DNA of 64,000 nucleotides from Paenibacillus terrigena DSM 21567 (GCF_000374845.1 NZ_KB895413.1:558001-622000); one strand, 5' to 3'; shown: positions 16,756 to 25,973, numbered from the stretch's first letter. Notes: generated by a model not told the origin, from the letters alone. Program-made: numbers and translations.

Positions 16756-16899
16756 CTTACGGATGTTGCCACTTTGCGGAAATTGGGAGTCAGACGGCTA
16801 AGTTTAGGAGGAGCATTGTACCGTAAAATGGCTACGTTATTGGAGCAGTGTTCGTTAGAGATGCTTGATTCTCGAGATACCTCCATCTTGTTCAAATAA
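16753..16899 (+). pseudogene. C-terminal fragment of a PEP mutase / isocitrate lyase family protein
   Basis: Forty-eight codons read DLTDVATLRKLGVRRLSLGG then ALYRKMATLLEQ and on to a stop. This matches the end of the PEP phosphomutase/isocitrate lyase barrel (ALGVRRISLGGALYR). There is no start codon or ribosome site. The fragment begins at the right edge of one family A element and ends about 40 bases before the next, so it resembles a cassette cut down to its tail. Confidence 0.6.
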
Positions 16900-16936
16900 T
16901 ATCGAGGGATGTCCTATAGTATGCAAAAAGCGGTAA

Positions 16937-17022
16937 GACTAACGGGACACGGGAGTTGAATAACACACATTGTTGAGCAGGCTGCTGATGCCTGCTTTTT
17001 ATTAACCTCACGGGCATGATGC
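16937..17022 (+). repeat. Family A repeat, complete
   Basis: Left ACTAACGGGACACGGGAG plus TTGAATAA, hairpin GAGCAGGCtgctgatGCCTGCTTTTT, and right TTAACCTCACGGGCATGATG. Confidence 0.65.
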
Positions 17023-17103
17023 TTCAACTAATAATTCCCAAAACATGAAATCTGTTGTGCAATTTAAGCGAACTAACGTTCTGTATAATGAGAGGGGAGA
17101 AAA

Positions 17104-18123
17104 ATGAATCTAAATAATAATATATTTAGCACTTTAGACGAGTATACGGAGCAAATTCAAAATCGAATTGCTGCATCAGCAGGAGCATTATGCGTAATTA
17201 AGGATAACAAAATCATACATGAATGGTATTCCGGGTTTCATCACTTCCATAAAGGTGCGAGAAAAACGGGAGCAGAATCACAGTTTAATGTTTATTCAAC
17301 GAGGGTTACATACGTGGGTCTTGCTGCCGCAATCGCTCTTTATGATGGTTATATAGAAAGCTTGGATAGTTTGTTAAGCGAGTATCTTGTTGGTTTTGAT
17401 AACGATATTCTTGGTAACACGACACTAAGGCATTTAGTCACACGCACAACAGGTCTGCAATTTAAAGGGAAAAGTGTAGTAAAAGGTTTTGTATCGGGTA
17501 CAGCATTCGAAGGAAAAAAACCTGAAATCCTTGCCGCTATTGTTAAGAATGCAACTGGAAAAACGGTTTCTGAAATCATAAATGAAAGAGTCTTTAAACC
17601 TATGAATTTTACACGGACTGAATGGAGGACAGAGGGAAAAGAAACTTTAGTATGCGATATTAATGATCCCCATAGTTTCCCTACTTTGAGATTAGAATCT
17701 AATGAGGGTAGTGACCGTAATCTTTACGTAAGTGCGAGAGAACTAGCTCATTGGGGAAATTTACATTTAAACAAGGGGATGTATGAAGGTAAACAACTGC
17801 TTCCGGAAAAAGTATTCGATATTGTTACATCGGTTCAGACCCCAGATTCATTGCCAGTTCATTTACCCAGACTTGGCTTCTTCTGGTGGATTCAAAATTC
17901 AATGGTGGAGAGTTGTGAAATTGGACCAAGTTTACCGGAACAAACTTTTCAGATTCTCGGGGCATCGGGATGTTCATGTACAGTGATTCCGAAACATAAT
18001 GCGGTGGTAGTAAGGATGACAAATAGCCTTTGGACTTTTGGTGGAAAAAATAATTTTGATTATCTTTCGGATATTCAGGAATTTGGTAATCTTGCCGAAG
18101 ATGCATTAAGAAAATGGTCATGA
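17104..18123 (+). CDS. Beta-lactamase-fold serine hydrolase homologue, active site altered
   Basis: 339 residues of the class C beta-lactamase/esterase fold. The nucleophile motif should be SxxK but reads S65-T-R-V68, so the general-base Lys is missing. The YxN motif region is also aberrant: VSGTAFEGKKPEILAAI replaces the usual GTxWxYxNxGxxLL. Other fold markers remain (LRHLVTRTTGL; GASGCSCTVIPKHNAVVVRM). It lacks a signal peptide. It is probably not a hydrolase, or is decaying without a frameshift. Alone between family A elements. Confidence 0.75.
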   Translation: MNLNNNIFSTLDEYTEQIQNRIAASAGALCVIKDNKIIHEWYSGFHHFHKGARKTGAESQFNVYSTRVTYVGLAAAIALYDGYIESLDSLLSEYLVGFDNDILGNTTLRHLVTRTTGLQFKGKSVVKGFVSGTAFEGKKPEILAAIVKNATGKTVSEIINERVFKPMNFTRTEWRTEGKETLVCDINDPHSFPTLRLESNEGSDRNLYVSARELAHWGNLHLNKGMYEGKQLLPEKVFDIVTSVQTPDSLPVHLPRLGFFWWIQNSMVESCEIGPSLPEQTFQILGASGCSCTVIPKHNAVVVRMTNSLWTFGGKNNFDYLSDIQEFGNLAEDALRKWS

Positions 18124-18237
18124 TATCAATCCAATGTGAAATGCAAAGGAGGTCCTCTATTTGTGCTTTGGAGTCCTTGACAAGTTAGGTGGAAAGAGGA
18201 ACAATATGAAAATCAAAAGTAATTTTAACCAACTTTT

Positions 18238-18320
18238 GAACTAATGGGACACGATAGTTCAACAAATACATGGAGCAGATTGCCGGTGGCAGCTGCTCCA
18301 TGTATTTGTTGATGCATTTA
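18238..18320 (+). repeat. Family A left half with a very long hairpin
   Basis: The left half is a clean dyad, TTGAACTA-N11-TAGTTCAA (18236-18262). It runs into a 19-bp stem (CAACAAATACATGGAGCAG with CTGCTCCATGTATTTGTTG). It could also terminate the convergent genes on both sides. Confidence 0.65.
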
Positions 18321-18426
18321 TGCGTGGTGACGGAAAGAAATTACCACCGGCTGCAACCATTTCTTACTCTACTAATAGTAAGTTTAAGCGAGTAATAAGC
18401 GACTATTCAACTAACCTTTAAATTCC

Positions 18427-19698
18427 CTAAAGATTGTTAGCCGCGCGAACATTACGAGATAATAGGCATCGGAATGATAGATATGATACGACGAGTAGTA
18501 TAGAGACGATTATAAATAATACAGCGCCACTTGTCTGGATGAATACTATACCGCCTAAATAAGGTCCAATGGAACGAGATATATCCCAATGTGTTCCATG
18601 AATTGAGAAGTATAGCCCTCGATTCGTAACTGGTGCAATACCAGCGACGTACTGATGAAGCCTGGTAAGTCCTAAGCTTTCTCCGATTGTCATCGTCAAT
18701 TGAGCCACCAGTAAAGGCCACAACACGGAGGAGAACCCGTATAAAAGTGATGTCATGGTATAACAGAGACAAGTGATTAACATGATGGTTATGAGCGACA
18801 CATGCTCCGTTTTTTTGATAAGCCAGACTTGCAGTCCAACAGATAGGCAAGCTTTTACGGTAGCCAGAATAGCGATCACAGACAAGTGATTGGTAAAGAT
18901 AGCTTGCACATGTATACGAAAAGTTGTTTCTGTCTGTGCATAAAAGAAACTGATTGGTAATGTGCACAACATAAGAAGGATTACATGCTGATGAAGGAAT
19001 ACGAACTGTTTTGTTTGTCTGAATACAGATCGTGACTTATCTATAGAACGATCGGTCTGAGAATCTTGAACAACGACCGTTGCCAAAGGTTCATTCAGGT
19101 GATTTAGCGGTGCAGTCTCATGGGTGGTCTTCCAAAATACAAGCACGTAGATGAGGAGCGAACATGCTTGCAAACCGAATACGAGAGCGGGCTCCAAGAC
19201 AAATACCAGCAAACCGAGTACGGGACCAAGTCCTTGCCCGATATACCCCAAGGTGTTTAATACACCATATACTTCCGCACGCTTCTCATCCGGGACGATA
19301 TCGGCAATCTGAGCCCGTTCTGCCGGAATGTAGAGGGACTGACCAATTCCATTCAGGATATATAAAAATGCGAATAACCAAACTGAATCTGCAAGCATAA
19401 ATCCGGTCATCGCTCCTATTTGTAAGAACAAGGCAAATAAGATGATGGGCTTTCTCCCGTAACGATCCGTAATACTGCCGCCTGCGATCGTAACTGCAAT
19501 CTCTGCTAAAGGTTGCAATCCGACGATAATCAAAGGCAACAGAACGGAACCGTCCAACTTCTCGTATAAGTACAAGAGTAGAAAGGGCGCCAGCATCGAA
19601 CCAGTTAGACTTGTTAGCAACTCTCCAAACATTCTGACTTGCAGCGTGGTATGATAGTTTTGCACGATATAGTTCCAGGTGTGTTTCAGCTTATTCAT
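18427..19698 (-). CDS. MFS transporter
   Basis: 423 residues with 12 predicted membrane helices. ITDRYGRKPIILF near residue 80 is the classic MFS loop 2-3 motif. It resembles multidrug/sugar efflux members. It is transcribed away from the SgrR-like gene at 19798 across about 100 bases, a layout seen when an SgrR-type sensor controls an exporter. Substrate unknown. The 3' end meets the family A element at 18238. Confidence 0.88.
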   Translation of the reverse strand: MNKLKHTWNYIVQNYHTTLQVRMFGELLTSLTGSMLAPFLLLYLYEKLDGSVLLPLIIVGLQPLAEIAVTIAGGSITDRYGRKPIILFALFLQIGAMTGFMLADSVWLFAFLYILNGIGQSLYIPAERAQIADIVPDEKRAEVYGVLNTLGYIGQGLGPVLGLLVFVLEPALVFGLQACSLLIYVLVFWKTTHETAPLNHLNEPLATVVVQDSQTDRSIDKSRSVFRQTKQFVFLHQHVILLMLCTLPISFFYAQTETTFRIHVQAIFTNHLSVIAILATVKACLSVGLQVWLIKKTEHVSLITIMLITCLCYTMTSLLYGFSSVLWPLLVAQLTMTIGESLGLTRLHQYVAGIAPVTNRGLYFSIHGTHWDISRSIGPYLGGIVFIQTSGAVLFIIVSILLVVSYLSFRCLLSRNVRAANNL

Positions 19699-19797
19699 GA
19701 GTAGTCCCCCTTTTGTTTTTACATTGTAAAGCAGCTGAATAAACGTAAAAAGGGAAGAGATTTCTCATGGTTTTTACAGCTTTTTTAGAAAGGAACC

Positions 19798-21660
19798 ATG
19801 ATGATGCAATTACTCGAAGATTATTATCGGATACGTACCACCTATCAGCATATTCCTCTTCATCAAGGAATGACGATTTCTATTGATCAATTAACTGAGC
19901 TGCTCTGTTGTACCGATCGCAATACCAAGCTGATTATCCGCAAGTTAGTGGACCAGGGGCTGATTAGATGGGTTCCCGGCATAGGAAGAGGGAATCGCTC
20001 TCAGCTATTTTTTCTCGTCGAATTGGGAGATATCTATCAAAAGATTGCAAAAGAGCTTGTCTACCAAGGTAAAATTAAAGATGCATTAGCGCTTCATCAT
20101 ACCTATAAAAAAACGCTTCCTCTTGCCCATGAACAGTTCCAAAATTGGTTTGACACACAGTTTGGCTATCAGCAAGATTTGTGCAACAATAAACCGCATG
20201 ATACGTTACGTTTACGTTATGACGATGTTTTTAATATTGTGGACCCCATACACATGTATCTGCGTTCAGATTGCCATGTTGTTATGCAAATTACGGATAC
20301 ATTGCTGCACTATGAACCACGCACGATGAGTACGAGAGCTCATCTGGCTCATCATGTCGAGTCTAGTGAGGATGGACGGATCTGGTCCTTCTATTTATGC
20401 AGAGGTGTGCAATTTCATGATGGAAAAGAACTTGATGCACAGGACGTCCTATATACTTTTGAGCGAGTACAGCAAGAAAATTCCCCTTATACATGGATGA
20501 CAGAGATAATAGAAACAATGGACGTACTGGATGCGTACACCTTACGTATTCAGCTTGCGTACCCCTGCTACTGGTTTGATCGATTTGTTTGTAGTCCACA
20601 TTTGTCCATTATGCAAGAACATGCTGCTAGACGATCCCAGATGAATGGCAGAAATCATTTAATTGGGACAGGCCCATTCCGTTTAGTCCGAAATGATGAA
20701 TCGATGGTTGTGCTGGAGGCTTTTTCATCCTATTTTCGTGAGCGAGCATTGCTTGATAGAGTCGAGATTTGGATCGTACCAACTTACGAAGACACGATAG
20801 ATAGCCAGGAGAGCACCTACGATCTGCAAAGTGTCCCATCCGTAGATCAAGATGCGTTATGTCAGGTAGGAATAGAAGGGGACAGGCGAACTGCACGTAT
20901 GGAGTGTAATATTACTTTTCTCAGCTTTCAGCAGATGCGTGAAGGTGTTCTATCCTCTCCGTATTTCAGACAAGCTCTTTCTCTGATTCTTGATGCCAAG
21001 CATTTGATTTTAGAGGTAGGGGGAGAACGTGCAGAGACCACGGATCGTTTCTTCTCACATGAACTCCTTGGGATGGATGGGAGCGAAGTGGGTCGTGTAA
21101 TGGGCGGAAATATTGAGGAGATGGCAGAGCTAGCACAATCCGTAAGACATTTGCTTTTACAAAGCAATTATCAAGGCGAAACGCTTCGTCTTTACACGTT
21201 TAAGGAAGAAGATCATCGACAGGATGGTGAGTGGATAAAAGCCAGGTGTGCTAAGTATGGTATTAAGCTAGAAGTATTCCACTTTTCCACTGAAGAATTA
21301 CTAACGCCAGAACGGATTAGGGAAGCAGATCTGATCCATGATAGTGCTACGATCGGGGAAGATGTGGAGCTGTCCGTGTTACACCTTCTTTTGTCAGGGA
21401 ATAGCTTTCTCCATCAGCATTTTAATGAAGAACAACGTGAATTCATCCAACAGACTGCACAGAAGTTATACGCGACTAAAGATAGAAGAGAACGATATGA
21501 AATTTGGGAAGATGCAGAAGGCCATTTATTGACTAAGTACGGGTACCTGCCCTTATATCGTAATTTAATTACGATGCGCTCACAGCCTGCGTTAACAGGT
21601 GTAACAATCAATGCGCAAGGGTGGGTAGATTATTATAAGCTTTGGATGAAAAAAATGTAG
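19798..21660 (+). CDS. SgrR-family regulator with solute-binding domain
   Basis: 620 residues. The N-terminal 110 residues form a winged helix (TISIDQLTELLCCTDRNTK; LVDQGLIRWVPGIGRGNRS). Residues from about 160 form a cytoplasmic family 5 solute-binding domain (FHDGKELDAQDVLYTFERV; GTGPFRL). SgrR-type proteins sense a small molecule with this domain and switch a nearby transporter gene, here presumably the divergent MFS gene. Three ATG codons in a row start the ORF; the ribosome site AAGGAACC favours the second or third. A terminator follows. Confidence 0.88.
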   Translation: MMMQLLEDYYRIRTTYQHIPLHQGMTISIDQLTELLCCTDRNTKLIIRKLVDQGLIRWVPGIGRGNRSQLFFLVELGDIYQKIAKELVYQGKIKDALALHHTYKKTLPLAHEQFQNWFDTQFGYQQDLCNNKPHDTLRLRYDDVFNIVDPIHMYLRSDCHVVMQITDTLLHYEPRTMSTRAHLAHHVESSEDGRIWSFYLCRGVQFHDGKELDAQDVLYTFERVQQENSPYTWMTEIIETMDVLDAYTLRIQLAYPCYWFDRFVCSPHLSIMQEHAARRSQMNGRNHLIGTGPFRLVRNDESMVVLEAFSSYFRERALLDRVEIWIVPTYEDTIDSQESTYDLQSVPSVDQDALCQVGIEGDRRTARMECNITFLSFQQMREGVLSSPYFRQALSLILDAKHLILEVGGERAETTDRFFSHELLGMDGSEVGRVMGGNIEEMAELAQSVRHLLLQSNYQGETLRLYTFKEEDHRQDGEWIKARCAKYGIKLEVFHFSTEELLTPERIREADLIHDSATIGEDVELSVLHLLLSGNSFLHQHFNEEQREFIQQTAQKLYATKDRRERYEIWEDAEGHLLTKYGYLPLYRNLITMRSQPALTGVTINAQGWVDYYKLWMKKM

Positions 21661-21667
21661 TTGAATA

Positions 21668-21717
21668 GCGAAACGGCAATTAGAACGGGAAGTATAGGTT
21701 CTGACTGCCGTTTTTCC
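21668..21717 (+). terminator. Terminator of the SgrR-like gene
   Basis: AAACGGCAattAGAAC pairs with GTTCTgacTGCCGTTT, followed by Ts. Confidence 0.7.
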
Positions 21718-21743
21718 ATCACCTTAATTATAAGACATTTCTT

Positions 21744-21790
21744 GAGATCGGCTGCCTATTCTTAACTAACTGGCAGGATAGCGCAACAAA
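21744..21790 (+). repeat. Family A repeat, hairpin arm plus right half
   Basis: ATCGGCTGCCTATTCTTAAC followed by TAACTGGCAGGATAGCGCAA. Left part absent. Confidence 0.55.
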
Positions 21791-21854
21791 TGGAATGTTA
21801 TAACGTCTAAATAATACTCCAAAGTTGGGGATTTAGATTATAAGAGGGACTAAT

Positions 21855-22175
21855 TTGAATAAAGCATTACTGATTGTCGTATAAGCTTTGTTCATAATTT
21901 CAGGTTGTTCAAACAATTCAAAATCAGATGATGATAAAAGTTACAATTATACTGTGACGATAGAAGATAATATATTTGGTTTTACTGGAGTAGAAGTACC
22001 TAAAGAGCAAATAGGCGAAAAAATTGAAATTGAACCTATAGCATGTAGTGTCTCAGAATATAAAGCTCCACCTGGAGACGTGATTTATAAAATCAAGGGA
22101 TCTAAAATCAAAGAGACCGTAGCGGTTGTAAGCTATGATGAGAAAGTTTATTACCGATGGGCAAGAATAAGTTAA
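21855..22175 (+). pseudogene. Small lipoprotein gene with an in-frame stop in its signal peptide
   Basis: From a TTG with GAGGGAC upstream the frame reads LNKALLIVV, stop (TAA at 21882), then ALFIISGCSNNSKSDDDKS and continues open to 22175. The stop sits inside a lipoprotein signal whose lipobox (IISGC) is intact. A restart at TTG 21888 would give a very short signal. The mature part is about 90 residues, acidic, no known family. The stop is followed by a family A left half. A truncated copy lies at 42421. Confidence 0.6.
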
Positions 22176-22300
22176 GCTAACGGGACATGATAGTCCAAGT
22201 AAAAAACAGAAGGCTATTGGCATATAAGTGGGGAAGTGTGTATTCTCAGTAGATTGTTATAACCAGGCTGCCGCTAGGTCGGCAGCCTGCAGTTCACTAA
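22172..22300 (+). repeat. Family A repeat split by about 60 bases
   Basis: Left GCTAACGGGACATGATAG, then unrelated sequence, then perfect hairpin CAGGCTGCCG-ctaggt-CGGCAGCCTG (22264-22289). The hairpin is repeated at 42594. Confidence 0.55.
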
Positions 22301-22311
22301 ACCCCTCGTTC

Positions 22312-22488
22312 TTAACTTTCGATAATCTTATCTAACGAGGTTTGTGCATCACGGTTTGCCACTTTAGCAATTTCACGATCCGTTTTACTTCCTCCTTGGA
22401 TGGTATCCGTTGCATTTGCCTGCTGGTTCAATTGCTCTTCAACTTGTCCTATCCCATGCGCCCCTTGATGATTCCGGCTTGTAGTCAT
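22312..22488 (-). CDS. Small hydrophilic protein, possibly spore-related
   Basis: 58 residues, starting MTTSRNHQGAHGIGQVEEQL. Rich in Gln, Asn, Thr and charged residues with no hydrophobic core, as in small acid-soluble or spore-coat-type proteins, but no named family is recognised. The ATG at 22488 has GGAGGTG upstream. A second copy (42643-42819) is broken by a nonsense mutation, so this copy is the functional one. It is followed on the minus strand by the hairpin at 22264. Confidence 0.6.
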   Translation of the reverse strand: MTTSRNHQGAHGIGQVEEQLNQQANATDTIQGGSKTDREIAKVANRDAQTSLDKIIES

Positions 22489-22544
22489 AATTATCACCTC
22501 CGTTAACATTTTTGAAAATTCCCAAACTTATTTTTTTGTCAGCT

Positions 22545-22652
22545 TTACTTCGAATTATTTTGTATTCTAGATCTTCCTTGATCGTTCGGGTCGTTTGATC
22601 GTGATGGGCTATGCTTTGGTTTGTTTTTTTTGGGGTTGGTTTTAGTGCTCAT
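22545..22652 (-). CDS. 35-residue Lys/Asn/Pro-rich peptide
   Basis: MSTKTNPKKNKPKHSPSRSN and on to a basic C-terminus, with a very strong ribosome site (GGAGGTG) upstream. Highly basic and disordered, reminiscent of minor small acid-soluble spore proteins, though not assignable. The reading frame is unchanged in the second copy (42875-42982), which argues that it is real. Confidence 0.55.
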   Translation of the reverse strand: MSTKTNPKKNKPKHSPSRSNDPNDQGRSRIQNNSK

Positions 22653-22727
22653 TTTATAGTTCACCTCCTCTGTAATCCATAAAGAGTATTTCTCCAAACC
22701 GTTATCTTTATTAGAATATTAGGTGCT

Positions 22728-22775
22728 AAACTAACGGGATAGCGTATGCGGGCCATCCGCCGGCACAGCTTACCT
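22728..22775 (+). repeat. Family A left half at the edge of a duplicated segment
   Basis: AAACTAACGGGATAGCGTATG followed by GGGCCATCCGCCGG. Identity with the copy at 42.4-43.07 kb ends right after CTAACG here. Confidence 0.5.
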
Positions 22776-22889
22776 TTATATTTCAATTAGTGGAGAAACA
22801 ATGATTATAAGAGATTTCTACCCAAATAATCTGGGGATATTATGGTACGATAATCGTATTCAGTTGTACCTAGGGGAGAGAAGATAGCC

Positions 22890-23867
22890 GTGAAGAATGT
22901 GCAGGATATTTCAAAAGAAGCACTTAATTGCTATTCGATTCCTTATCATTCCATAGCTCATATTGGACAAAATGCAACTACCGTTTACAAGGTGACTGAT
23001 AGAAATAATAATTGCTACAGTCTACGAATCCACCTATCCAGAAATGATGCAATGGAGAGTATTTGGTCTGAGAGAGAAGTCATCCATTCCGAAATGATTT
23101 GGCTGGAATCATTAACAAGAGATACGGATTTGGTGCTGCCATCACCTATAAAAAATAACAACGGTGACTATGTTTCTGTAATAGCCGGCATAAACTGTAC
23201 GTTGGTAAAATGGGTAGAGGGAGAGCAAAAACAAATTGTGCCATCCGTTAAGGAGGCAGGGTACGTAGGTGAAATGATTGGGAAATTACATAAACAATCA
23301 TCATCTTGGATGGTCCCGTCATCATTTACCCGACCCATTTTTGATCATTCGAGAATTGTACAATCAGTAGAAAAACTCAAACATCTTGCTAATAGGGATG
23401 AACTCGATATAAATGATGTGGAAATTGTGCAATCAGCTGGAGTACGTGCAATTTCTATGATGAACGGCATTGAAAGAACATCCGGCAATTGGGGAGTCAT
23501 TCACGCAGATTTGATTCCAAGCAATTTTCTTTTTCATGAACAAGAAGTAAGAGCCATTGATTTTGGCGCTTGCGGGCTTGGCTATTTTTTATTCGATTTA
23601 GGTTGGACATTTTCATATATTCACCCTGCCTTCAGAAGTCATTTGCTTGAAGCTTATACCAAACACTTCGAATTGCCTCATAATTATGTTGAACAACTGG
23701 AAGGCTTCTTTGTAGTAGCCCAACTCGAAACCATGCATTTTTGGATTGGACTGCCTGAGTCTAAAGAATGGTTACCAGGTCATATTAGTAAATTAGCGAG
23801 TCGTGAATTTAAGTCCTATTTGAATAAAGAGGAATTTCTGTTTAGCGGTACTCCTTACTGGGAGTAG
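22890..23867 (+). CDS. APH-fold phosphotransferase, paralogue 1
   Basis: 325 residues. The catalytic loop VIHADLIPSNFLF and metal motif AIDFGACGLG are intact, so kinase activity is plausible. The C-terminal motifs (LPESKEWLPGHISKLASREF) are shared with the gene at 24813; the two are clear paralogues separated by an AraC-type gene. GTG start with a GGGGAGAG ribosome site. Substrate unknown; the homoserine-kinase/YihE-like branch is possible. A family A right half begins at its stop. Confidence 0.85.
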   Translation: MKNVQDISKEALNCYSIPYHSIAHIGQNATTVYKVTDRNNNCYSLRIHLSRNDAMESIWSEREVIHSEMIWLESLTRDTDLVLPSPIKNNNGDYVSVIAGINCTLVKWVEGEQKQIVPSVKEAGYVGEMIGKLHKQSSSWMVPSSFTRPIFDHSRIVQSVEKLKHLANRDELDINDVEIVQSAGVRAISMMNGIERTSGNWGVIHADLIPSNFLFHEQEVRAIDFGACGLGYFLFDLGWTFSYIHPAFRSHLLEAYTKHFELPHNYVEQLEGFFVVAQLETMHFWIGLPESKEWLPGHISKLASREFKSYLNKEEFLFSGTPYWE

Positions 23868-23895
23868 TTTGTTTAAGTAACGGGCAGTAGAGCGA
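23866..23895 (+). repeat. Family A right half
   Basis: TTTAAGTAACGGGCAGTAGA directly after the TAG stop of the kinase gene. Confidence 0.5.
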
Positions 23896-24026
23896 GGTGA
23901 AAGGAGTCGTATTATCACTTGCTCAAACCTGTGTTTAGATATTGGCAAACATGATATTTCTGTGCAAGAATTGCAAGGCTCCATTTCGCACCATTACTTA
24001 TAATTATACTTGAAAGTAGGATCTGA

Positions 24027-24776
24027 ATGGATTGGCTAGCCCGCATGAATAACGCAATGGAATATATCGAAACACACCTGTCTGAAGCAATCGATTACGA
24101 CCAAGTGGCTAGATTAGCCTGCTGCTCAACTTACCATTTTCAGCGGATGTTCTCGTTCATCACAAATGTTACGCTGGCGGAGTATATTCGGCGCAGGCGG
24201 CTAACCCTTGCCGCATTTGAGCTGCAAAACACTGGTGTCAAGGTCATCGATATTGCATTGAAGTATGGTTACGAATCACCCGAGGCATTTTCCAGAGCGT
24301 TCAAAAAAATGCACGGGGTGGTGCCGATGTCCGCGCGCGACAAAGGCGTTTCACTCAAGGCCTATCCTCGGCTATCCTTTCATATTTCTATTCGAGGAGA
24401 TGTGGAGATGAATTACAAAATTCAGGAAAAACAAGGTTTTGAAATGTTCGGCGTTTCAACTTTGGTCAATGCCGATGGCGTGAATCCGTATATTGAAATA
24501 CATCAATTTTGGGAGAGGTGCATTTCCGACGGAACAGTAAAGCGAATTCTTTACGCGATTTTCACAACCGGAATCAATCCCGATGGACAGAATGATATTC
24601 ATGGATTGTGGAAGCGTATCTGGGGTGAGTGGTTTCCGAGTTCTAATTACGAATTTGCAAATGGCCCTGAGCTTGAAATGACCTATGATCGAGGCAACGG
24701 CATGTACGAAATGGAAGTTTGGATCCCTGTCGTTAAAAAAGTGAGTCGTAGGCATAGTACCATATCATTACCTTAG
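24027..24776 (+). CDS. AraC-type regulator with shortened GyrI-like domain
   Basis: 249 residues. N-terminal double HTH (QVARLACCSTYHFQRMFSFI; VIDIALKYGYESPEAFSRAF) is followed by a GyrI-like effector domain starting at MNYKIQEKQGFEMFG. That domain is about 40 residues shorter than in the two paralogues (28845 and 30033): FTTGINPDG joins straight to DIHGLWKRIWGEW. The missing part is central, so ligand binding may be lost. Such regulators usually respond to cationic drugs. Short gap to the APH gene downstream suggests co-transcription. Confidence 0.85.
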   Translation: MDWLARMNNAMEYIETHLSEAIDYDQVARLACCSTYHFQRMFSFITNVTLAEYIRRRRLTLAAFELQNTGVKVIDIALKYGYESPEAFSRAFKKMHGVVPMSARDKGVSLKAYPRLSFHISIRGDVEMNYKIQEKQGFEMFGVSTLVNADGVNPYIEIHQFWERCISDGTVKRILYAIFTTGINPDGQNDIHGLWKRIWGEWFPSSNYEFANGPELEMTYDRGNGMYEMEVWIPVVKKVSRRHSTISLP

Positions 24777-24812
24777 TGTTAGGGGCGATTTCCTTTGGAA
24801 GGTGTGAACAGA

Positions 24813-25787
24813 ATGGATAATGTAATCATCGCTCAACATGCGCTGACGCAGTACGATATTAACGTTGTATCCGTATCACCAGTAGCTCAAAGCGGCGCTG
24901 CGGTTTTCAAAATTGAAGATAATTGTGGATTGTTATACAGCCTACGTGTTCACAAATCTAAAATCAGTACGCTTGAAAAGATATGGACGCGCTCAGATGC
25001 GCTGGATTCTGAGTTGGTATGGCTGGATGCACTTAATCGCGATACTAGTCTCACCCTCCCTGTGCCAAAACGCAATAAGCAAGGGTCATATGTTACACAA
25101 GTGGACGATATAAATTGCACGATGCTCAGTTGGGTGGAAGGCGAGCAAAAACAATACTTTACCAGCGAACAAGAATTGAAATCCACCGCTGAAATGACGG
25201 CAGCTTTGCACCATCATGCCAGTAAGTGGCAGCCCCCTTCATCTTTTATCCGTCCAACGGTTAATCGTGCACGCATACAGAATGCTCTGGACTTGCTCAA
25301 GCAGCCCGTGCGGGAAGGGTTATTAGATGCACACGATGTTCAGATCCTTGAAGCCGCTGGGGAAAAAGCGATGGTCCTGCTCGACACTCTCCCTAAGAAT
25401 AAGTTGACTTGGGGCGTATTGCACGGTGATATCGTTCCTCCCAATATCGTGTTTGTAGATGGGGTTGCAAATCCCATTGACTTTGGCGCGTGTGGATTTG
25501 GTCCTTTTCTCACTGACTTGGCCATCACATTTACCTTTATTCATCCCAATGCCAGACAGCAATACATTGATTGGTATGGAAAGCACTTTCCGCTACCAAA
25601 TGATTATGTGGCGCAAATAGAAGCATTATTTATTTCGCTAGTGCTAATCGGGATGAGGAACGCTCTTGGTATACCTGAATCGAACAATTGGCTGCCGACG
25701 CATGTGAAAAAGTGTGCATCTCGTGAATTTGGCAGGTATGCAAATGGGGAAGGGTTTTTATTTACAGGCACACCATGTTGGGAATGA
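24813..25787 (+). CDS. APH-fold phosphotransferase, paralogue 2
   Basis: 324 residues, closely related along its length to the gene at 22890 (shared SLRVHxSxxxxxExIW, FGACGFGPFLTDLAITFTFI and LPESNNW-type motifs). Catalytic loop GVLHGDIVPPNIVF and DFGACG are intact. The ATG at 24813 has GGAAGGTG upstream; a TTG at 24795 overlaps it. Higher GC and synonymous divergence from paralogue 1 suggest an old duplication or separate captures. It lies 36 bases after the AraC-type gene. Confidence 0.87.
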   Translation: MDNVIIAQHALTQYDINVVSVSPVAQSGAAVFKIEDNCGLLYSLRVHKSKISTLEKIWTRSDALDSELVWLDALNRDTSLTLPVPKRNKQGSYVTQVDDINCTMLSWVEGEQKQYFTSEQELKSTAEMTAALHHHASKWQPPSSFIRPTVNRARIQNALDLLKQPVREGLLDAHDVQILEAAGEKAMVLLDTLPKNKLTWGVLHGDIVPPNIVFVDGVANPIDFGACGFGPFLTDLAITFTFIHPNARQQYIDWYGKHFPLPNDYVAQIEALFISLVLIGMRNALGIPESNNWLPTHVKKCASREFGRYANGEGFLFTGTPCWE

Positions 25788-25825
25788 TAAGCAATTATAT
25801 TTATTAGGAAAAAGATCATTTGATT

Positions 25826-25900
25826 TTGCTAACTGAAAACAATAGTTGAAATAACGTGAGTTCAAGAGAGGGCCATCCCCACAAAGGATGGCCTTAAAAC
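25826..25900 (+). repeat. Family A repeat, degenerate right side
   Basis: Left GCTAACTGAAAACAATAG plus TTGAA, then hairpin AGGGCCATCC-ccacaaa-GGATGGCCTT. Confidence 0.55.
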
Positions 25901-25941
25901 TTGCCATTACAGCCAGCGCGGAGAACCGTATCAGTACGGGT

Positions 25942-25973
25942 CATTGAACTAACTGGGAACGATAGTTCAACGA
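25942..25973 (+). repeat. Family A left half, near-perfect dyad
   Basis: TTGAACTA-ACTGGGAACGA-TAGTTCAA: exact 8-bp arms around 11 bases. The best example of the left dyad. No hairpin follows. Confidence 0.65.
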
